Source: Gammaproteobacteria bacterium
GTDB lineage: Bacteria > Pseudomonadota > Gammaproteobacteria > Steroidobacterales > Steroidobacteraceae
Direction: 5' to 3'
Length of the DNA: 39,255 nt
Assembly: GCA_025357915.1 (NCBI GenBank)
Contig: JANYLH010000053.1
Location: forward strand, 1-39,255
Numbering within the stretch: the first letter of the stretch is position 1; the number at the start of each line of letters is the position of its first letter. Shown here piece by piece: positions 34,711-39,255 of this stretch. The notes under the pieces are model-generated. The model was given only the letters and a program-made list of their open reading frames with translations, did not search any database and had not been told where the DNA came from. The position numbers and the translations under genes were made by a program.

Positions 34711-34878
34711 GGCTCGCGGTGTCGGCCAGCAATGTAGCAAACGTGGTCATGGCAAATGAGCCCAACGGCCCAAGGCCGACCCGGTTGACAAGGTAGCCTG
34801 GAGCGAACGGAGTTTGGGCCAGAATCATCCACTTACGCACCTCCCTGCAGGTCGCTTGGTAAGGATGGGACCGGCGAC

Positions 34879-34906
34879 TTGACCGCAAGGCTCGATAGAT
34901 TTTAAT
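34879..34906 (+). promoter_or_regulatory. Candidate sigma-70 promoter for priA
   Basis: TTGACC, a 16-base spacer and TTTAAT on the plus strand, at the edge of the only A/T-rich island nearby (about 34895-34930). It would give a leader of about 120 bases to the priA start. Confidence 0.4.
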
Positions 34907-35013
34907 GCCATGATTTTATTGATAAAAAAAGACAAGGCCGGCTGCCAGGGCCGCTATTTCGACCGCTGCGCGGCCTGCCCGGCGGGACCTGCGGGCGCAA
35001 CCCGTCCACAGAC

Positions 35014-35022
35014 TTATCCACA
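35014..35022 (+). promoter_or_regulatory. DnaA box
   Basis: A perfect TTATCCACA, 12 bases before the priA GTG. A weaker copy sharing TCCACA lies 12 bases further up (35005-35010). Position within the leader suggests DnaA or replication-state control of priA; a single box can be chance. Confidence 0.5.
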
Positions 35023-35034
35023 TGGCGCTGTGCC

Positions 35035-37275
35035 GTGAGCGCCGGCGATTCCAGCCCTGCCGGGGTGCTTAAAGTCGCCGTGGACTGCCCGCTGCGCGCG
35101 CTCCTCGACTACCTGCCGCCGCCGGGCATGCTGGCAACGGATCTGCCCGCCGGGGCCCGCGTGCGCGTGCCCATGGGCACGAGGAGCGCTGTGGGCGTCA
35201 TCGTGGCCCACGCCGCCCATTCGCAGCTCGAGTCCGGGCGCCTGCGCCCGGTCACGGAGTTGCTCGATGCCACGCCACTGTTCGACGCCGCTCTGCTCGA
35301 ACTGCTGCAGTGGACGGCCAGCTATTACCACCACCCGCCGGGCGAGGTCTGCGCGGCCGCGCTCCCGGCCGCACTCCGCGAAGGCCAGAGCGCGACGGCG
35401 CAGGAACAGGGGCTGCAGCTGACCGCGGCCGGCAGCGCCGCGCTCGCCGCCGGCGAGCCGCAGCGTGCGCCACGGCAGCGCGAGCTGCTGGCCCTGCTCG
35501 CGGCACATGAGACCGGGCTCAGCGCCGCGCAGCTCGAGGAAACCTGGCCGGGCTGGCGCGCTGCGGCGCGCGCCCTCGGCGAGCGTGGCTGGGTTGAACT
35601 CGTGCTGCGCGAGGCACAGCCCGCAGCGGCGGGCCATGCGGGCGGCGCGCTCAGTGCGGCTCCCACGCCGGTCCTGGAACTGAGCGAGCCGCAGGCGCGT
35701 GCCGTCGCCGCCATCGATGCCTGCGCCGGCCGCTACGGAACCTTCCTGCTGCAGGGTGCGACCGGCAGTGGCAAGACCGAGGTCTACCTGCGACTGGTGA
35801 TGCGCGCGCTCGAGCGCGGCGCGGGCGCGCTGGTGCTGGTGCCGGAGATCGGCCTGACGCCCCAGCTCCTCGAGCGTTTCCGCTCGCGCCTGGGCGTGCC
35901 CATCGCGGTACTGCACTCGGGCTTGAGCGACCGCGAGCGGCTGGCTGCATGGCGCGCCGCACGTGCGGGGGTGGCGCGCGTGGTGATCGGCACGCGTTCG
36001 GCGGTATTCGCGCCGCTCCAGACGCTCGGCCTGATTGTGGTCGACGAGGAACACGACAGTTCGTACAAGCAGCAGGAAGGCGGCTGCCGCTACTCAGCGC
36101 GCGATCTGGCGGTGCGCCGGGCGCAGCGCGCCGGTGTGCCCGTCGTGCTCGGTTCCGCGACCCCGGCGCTGGAGTCGCTCCACAACGCCAACCTCGGCCG
36201 CTACCAGCAGCTCCCGCTCCCGCGGCGCGCCGACCAGGCCGCACCGCCGCGCATTGCACTCATCGACTTGCGTGCCCATGCCGTGCACGCCGGCCTCGCT
36301 GGCCCAGTGACGCAAGCGATTGAGCGGCACCTGGCCAGCGACGGCCAGGTGCTCGTGTACCTGAACCGGCGCGGCTACGCGCCCACGCTGCTGTGCACGA
36401 GCTGCGGCTGGATCGCCCCCTGCACGGAATGCGACGCGCGACTCACCGTGCATCGCGGCGCGGCGCAACTGCGTTGCCACATCTGCGGTGCGGCGCAGCC
36501 GCTCCCCACGCGCTGCGGCCGCTGCGGCTTTGCCGTGCGTCCGGTAGGCCAGGGTACCGAGCGGATCGCCGAAACGCTGGCCGCGATGTTCCCGCACGCG
36601 CCGCTGGTGCGGCTCGATCGCGACACGGTGCACGGCGCGGACGACGTCGAAGCGGTGATGAATGCCCTGCTCGACGGTTCCGCGAGAATTCTCGTCGGCA
36701 CGCAGATGGTCACCAAGGGGCATCATTTCCCGGGCGTATCGCTGGTGGCCGTCATCAACGCGGACCAGGGTCTGTTCAGCGCTGATTTCCGCGCGGCCGA
36801 GCGCCTGGCGCAGACCATCGTACAGGTGGCCGGCCGCGCCGGCCGCGGCACGCGCGCTGGAGAGGTACTGATCCAGACTGAATACCCGGAACACCCGCTC
36901 CTGCAGAGCCTGATCCACAGCGGCTACGAGGGTTTCGCCGCGGACGCGCTGGCCGAGCGCGAGGCGGCACGCTGGCCGCCCTTCAGCCGCCTGGCGCTGC
37001 TGCGCGCTTCCGGCTGCACCGCGACGGCGGCCCTGGATTTCCTGCGCCACGCGCGCGACTGCGCCGGCCCCGCGCCCGCGGCGCGCCTGCTCGGGCCGGT
37101 GCCCGCCAGCATGGCCCGGCGCGCCGGCCGCTACCACGCCCAGCTGCTCGTCGAGCACGCCGGGCGCGGCGAACTGCATCATTTCCTTGATCACTGGCTC
37201 CCCGCCATCGAACAGCTCCCGGACGCGCGCCGCGTGCGCTGGGCGCTCGACGTCGATCCTCTGGATATTCAATGA
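35035..37275 (+). CDS. priA: Primosomal replication-restart helicase PriA
   Basis: 746 residues from a GTG at 35035. The N-terminal 3'-DNA-binding domain starts 'LKVAVDCPLRALLDYLPP'; the helicase has Walker A 'GATGSGKTEVYLR' (about 242), 'DEEHDSSYKQQ' (about 336) and 'GSATPALESL'; the zinc-binding insert carries eight Cys from about 454 to 500 ('CTSCGWIAPCTEC' through 'CGRCG'); motif V/VI is 'GTQMVTKGHHFP' and 'QVAGRAGRG'. PriA reloads the replisome at stalled forks. argS follows 25 bp after the stop, an order seen in many gammaproteobacteria. A small inverted repeat (GGATAT / ATATCC, 37263-37284) spans the stop codon. Confidence 0.96.
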   Translation: MSAGDSSPAGVLKVAVDCPLRALLDYLPPPGMLATDLPAGARVRVPMGTRSAVGVIVAHAAHSQLESGRLRPVTELLDATPLFDAALLELLQWTASYYHHPPGEVCAAALPAALREGQSATAQEQGLQLTAAGSAALAAGEPQRAPRQRELLALLAAHETGLSAAQLEETWPGWRAAARALGERGWVELVLREAQPAAAGHAGGALSAAPTPVLELSEPQARAVAAIDACAGRYGTFLLQGATGSGKTEVYLRLVMRALERGAGALVLVPEIGLTPQLLERFRSRLGVPIAVLHSGLSDRERLAAWRAARAGVARVVIGTRSAVFAPLQTLGLIVVDEEHDSSYKQQEGGCRYSARDLAVRRAQRAGVPVVLGSATPALESLHNANLGRYQQLPLPRRADQAAPPRIALIDLRAHAVHAGLAGPVTQAIERHLASDGQVLVYLNRRGYAPTLLCTSCGWIAPCTECDARLTVHRGAAQLRCHICGAAQPLPTRCGRCGFAVRPVGQGTERIAETLAAMFPHAPLVRLDRDTVHGADDVEAVMNALLDGSARILVGTQMVTKGHHFPGVSLVAVINADQGLFSADFRAAERLAQTIVQVAGRAGRGTRAGEVLIQTEYPEHPLLQSLIHSGYEGFAADALAEREAARWPPFSRLALLRASGCTATAALDFLRHARDCAGPAPAARLLGPVPASMARRAGRYHAQLLVEHAGRGELHHFLDHWLPAIEQLPDARRVRWALDVDPLDIQ

Positions 37276-37300
37276 GCGATATCCTTAAACTGCGCGCCCA

Positions 37301-39058
37301 ATGAAAACCGAGCTCGAAGAACTGCTGGTGCAGGCGCTGGCCAGCCTGCAAGGAACGCTGCTGCACGCCCCGGTCGAGCGTGCCGCGATCGTGGTGGAAC
37401 GCGCCCGCGACACCCAGCACGGCGACTACGCCAGCAACATCGCCATGCGCCTCGCCAGGAGCGCCGGCCGCACGCCGCGCGAGCTGGCCGAGGCGATCGT
37501 CGCTGCGCTCCCTGCCAGCGCGCTGCTGACGCGTGCCGAAGTCGCCGGCGCCGGGTTCATCAATTTCCATCTTGCCAGCAGCGCGCAGTACGACACGCTT
37601 CGTCAGGTAATCGGGCAGGGCGAGCGCTACGGCACGAGCAACGCGGGCGCCGGCCAGCGCGTGATGGTTGAATTCGTCTCGGCGAATCCCACCGGCCCGC
37701 TGCATGTCGGCCACGGCCGCCAGGCGGCCTACGGCGCCACGCTCGCCAACCTGCTGCGCGCCACCGGTCACGACGTGCACCGCGAGTACTACATCAATGA
37801 CGCCGGTCGCCAGGTCGACATCATGACCGCGAGCGTGTGGGTGCGTTACCTGCAGGCGGGCGGCGAAGCGCTGCCGTTTCCCGGGAACGGTTATCGCGCC
37901 GACTACGTCAACGCCATCGGCGCGAGCCTGCGTGCCGCGCACGGCGCCGCGCTCCACCACGCCGCGGCCACCGTGCTGGCCGGGCTGCCGGCCGATGCCC
38001 CGGACGGCGACAAGGAACTGTACATCGACGCGCTGATCGCGAAGATGCGCGCGTTGCTGGGCGCGGCGGCCTATGAGTCGGTGCTGGAACTCGCGCTCGC
38101 GGCGATGATCGCCGACATCCGCGCCGACCTGGCCGCCTTCGGCGTCGAGTTCGAGCAGTGGTTTTCCGAGCGCGCGCTGGGACGGTCCGGTGCGGTCGAG
38201 CACGCGCTCGCGCGCCTCGCCGCCCTCGGCCAGAGCTACGAGAAGAACGGCGCGCTGTGGCTCCGTACCAGCAGCCACGGCGACAGCGAAGACCGCGTGC
38301 TGGTGCGCGCCAACGGCGCGCAGACCTACTTTGCACCCGACCTCGCCTATCACCTCGACAAGCGCGCACGCGGCTTCGAGCTGCTCATCGACGTGTGGGG
38401 CGCCGATCATCACGGCTACATACCGCGCATGCGCGCCGGGTTGGTCGCGCTCGGCGAACCCGGCGCTTGCCTGGAAGTGTGCCTGATGCAGTTCGTCAGC
38501 CTGTACCGGGGCGGCGAGAAGATACCGATGGGCAAGCGCGACGGCCAGTTTGTCACACTCCGCCAGCTACGCGAGGAAGTCGGCAACGACGCCTGCCGCC
38601 TGTTCTACCTGATGCGCAGCCACGACCAGCACCTCGATTTCGATCTCGAGCTGGCCAAGTCGCGCAGCAATGACAACCCGGTGTACTACCTGCAGTACGC
38701 GCATGCGCGCGTCGCCAGCGTGATGAAGCAGCTCGCCGCACGCGGCCTGCAGTACGACGCGGCCGTCGCGCTGGCCAACCTGGGGGCGCTCGACGGAGCG
38801 CATGAAGCCGCCGTGCTCACGGCGATCAGCCGCTACCCGGAACTGATCGCCCAGGCGGCCGCGAGCCGCGCGCCGCACCTGCTGGTGCACTTCCTGCGCG
38901 AACTCGCGCAGGCGTTTCACACCTGGTACAACGCCGCGCAGTTCATCGTCGAGGACGCCGCCACGCGCAATGCCCGCCTGGCACTCGCGCTCGGCGCGCA
39001 GCAGGTGCTGCGCAACGGCCTGGCGCTGCTCGGCGCCAGCGCGCCGGAGAGCATGTGA
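37301..39058 (+). CDS. argS: Arginyl-tRNA synthetase
   Basis: 585 residues. Class I synthetase: N-terminal Add-1 domain ('DTQHGDYASNIAMRLA'), 'VEFVSANPTGPLHVGHGR' containing the HIGH-type motif near residue 135, 'YYINDAGRQVDIM', 'FAPDLAYHLDKRARGFELLIDVWGADHHGYIPRM', and 'IPMGKRDGQFVTL' near 408 in place of KMSKS, as is usual in many ArgRS. The C-terminal anticodon-binding helical domain ends 'LRNGLALLGASAPESM'. It charges tRNA-Arg with arginine. The stop overlaps the start of the next gene (GTGA). Confidence 0.97.
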   Translation: MKTELEELLVQALASLQGTLLHAPVERAAIVVERARDTQHGDYASNIAMRLARSAGRTPRELAEAIVAALPASALLTRAEVAGAGFINFHLASSAQYDTLRQVIGQGERYGTSNAGAGQRVMVEFVSANPTGPLHVGHGRQAAYGATLANLLRATGHDVHREYYINDAGRQVDIMTASVWVRYLQAGGEALPFPGNGYRADYVNAIGASLRAAHGAALHHAAATVLAGLPADAPDGDKELYIDALIAKMRALLGAAAYESVLELALAAMIADIRADLAAFGVEFEQWFSERALGRSGAVEHALARLAALGQSYEKNGALWLRTSSHGDSEDRVLVRANGAQTYFAPDLAYHLDKRARGFELLIDVWGADHHGYIPRMRAGLVALGEPGACLEVCLMQFVSLYRGGEKIPMGKRDGQFVTLRQLREEVGNDACRLFYLMRSHDQHLDFDLELAKSRSNDNPVYYLQYAHARVASVMKQLAARGLQYDAAVALANLGALDGAHEAAVLTAISRYPELIAQAAASRAPHLLVHFLRELAQAFHTWYNAAQFIVEDAATRNARLALALGAQQVLRNGLALLGASAPESM

Positions 39059-39255
39059 GCAATCGCCGGCTCACCGCGCGTGATTACAAGACCGTGCGCC
39101 GCGGCGGCCTGGATATGGCGCGGCTGCGCGATCTGGGCCTCGGGCTGGGCACGGGCCTCCTGGTCGCACTCATCGTCTACGTCAGCGATCACCGCGCCGG
39201 ACCGGCCGCGGTGGACCCGGTGCCGACACCGCAGCATGTGCCGCCGCGGACCACG
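39055..39255 (+). CDS. SPOR-domain/FtsN-like protein, N-terminal part (3' truncated)
   Basis: 67 codons are visible from a GTG at 39055 overlapping the argS stop; the frame is open to the window end. A short cytoplasmic start rich in Arg ('SNRRLTARDYKTVRRGG') is followed by one TM helix ('LGLGLGTGLLVALIVYVS') and a Pro-rich stretch, the layout of FtsN-like cell-division proteins. The SPOR domain itself would lie outside the window, so the assignment rests on topology and on the common argS-SPOR gene order. Confidence 0.65.
   Translation, partial: MSNRRLTARDYKTVRRGGLDMARLRDLGLGLGTGLLVALIVYVSDHRAGPAAVDPVPTPQHVPPRTT

Noticed and set aside
34780-34810. TTGACA near 34785 as a priA promoter
   Set aside because: No -10 box at 16-18 bases; the TTGACC/TTTAAT pair further downstream is better.

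Overview
This is high-GC (roughly two-thirds G+C by eye), densely coded chromosomal DNA, almost certainly from a gammaproteobacterium. The priA, argS, SPOR-protein order, an E. coli-type ferrochelatase, FadI-type thiolase, proteobacterial GshA, a Tat-exported HiPIP, UrcA-family proteins and an ECF sigma/DUF3619-like/DUF3106 operon fit environmental groups near Xanthomonadales, Nevskiales or Steroidobacterales; the placement is an inference. I see no rRNA, tRNA, insertion sequence, prophage or CRISPR array. Most of the window is core metabolism with some accessory pockets.

Layout. 1-3.4 kb: the 3' end of an Omp85-type outer-membrane protein, then the two acetolactate synthase subunits on opposite strands, diverging from a short shared upstream region, then a PII gene with what looks like a sigma-54 promoter and an NtrC site. 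3.5-7.8 kb: a membrane GGDEF/EAL protein (GGDEF degenerate, EAL intact) diverging, only 27 bp apart, from a periplasmic cupredoxin-like protein and an outer-membrane barrel protein. 7.8-12.9 kb: single-chain pyruvate carboxylase and glutamate-cysteine ligase. 13.0-19.8 kb: a tight plus-strand operon of thiolase, Rid protein, dienelactone hydrolase, succinate-semialdehyde dehydrogenase, ferrochelatase, VOC-fold protein and MgtC/DUF4010 membrane protein.

19.8-24.6 kb is the accessory pocket: a YceI-like lipoprotein, two overlapping small genes of unknown function, a decayed PLP-dependent decarboxylase, a DUF1203 gene, and a MarR-GNAT / Rid / LysE set. 24.6-28.9 kb: acetyl-CoA synthetase with a strongly basic histone-H1-like tail, a HiPIP electron carrier, a 5'-3' exonuclease and an HNH endonuclease. 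29.0-31.9 kb: the three-gene split form of the proton-translocating transhydrogenase. 32.1-34.7 kb: two UrcA-family proteins, facing an ECF sigma operon whose ribosome-binding site lies inside a perfect hairpin. 35.0 kb to the end: priA (with a perfect DnaA box just before its start), argS and the start of a SPOR/FtsN-like gene.

No complete unknown multi-gene system is evident. The observations most worth following are the acetyl-CoA synthetase tail, the EAL/cupredoxin/barrel locus, the hairpin over the sigma-factor ribosome-binding site, the sigma-54/NtrC architecture before the PII gene, and the DnaA box at priA.
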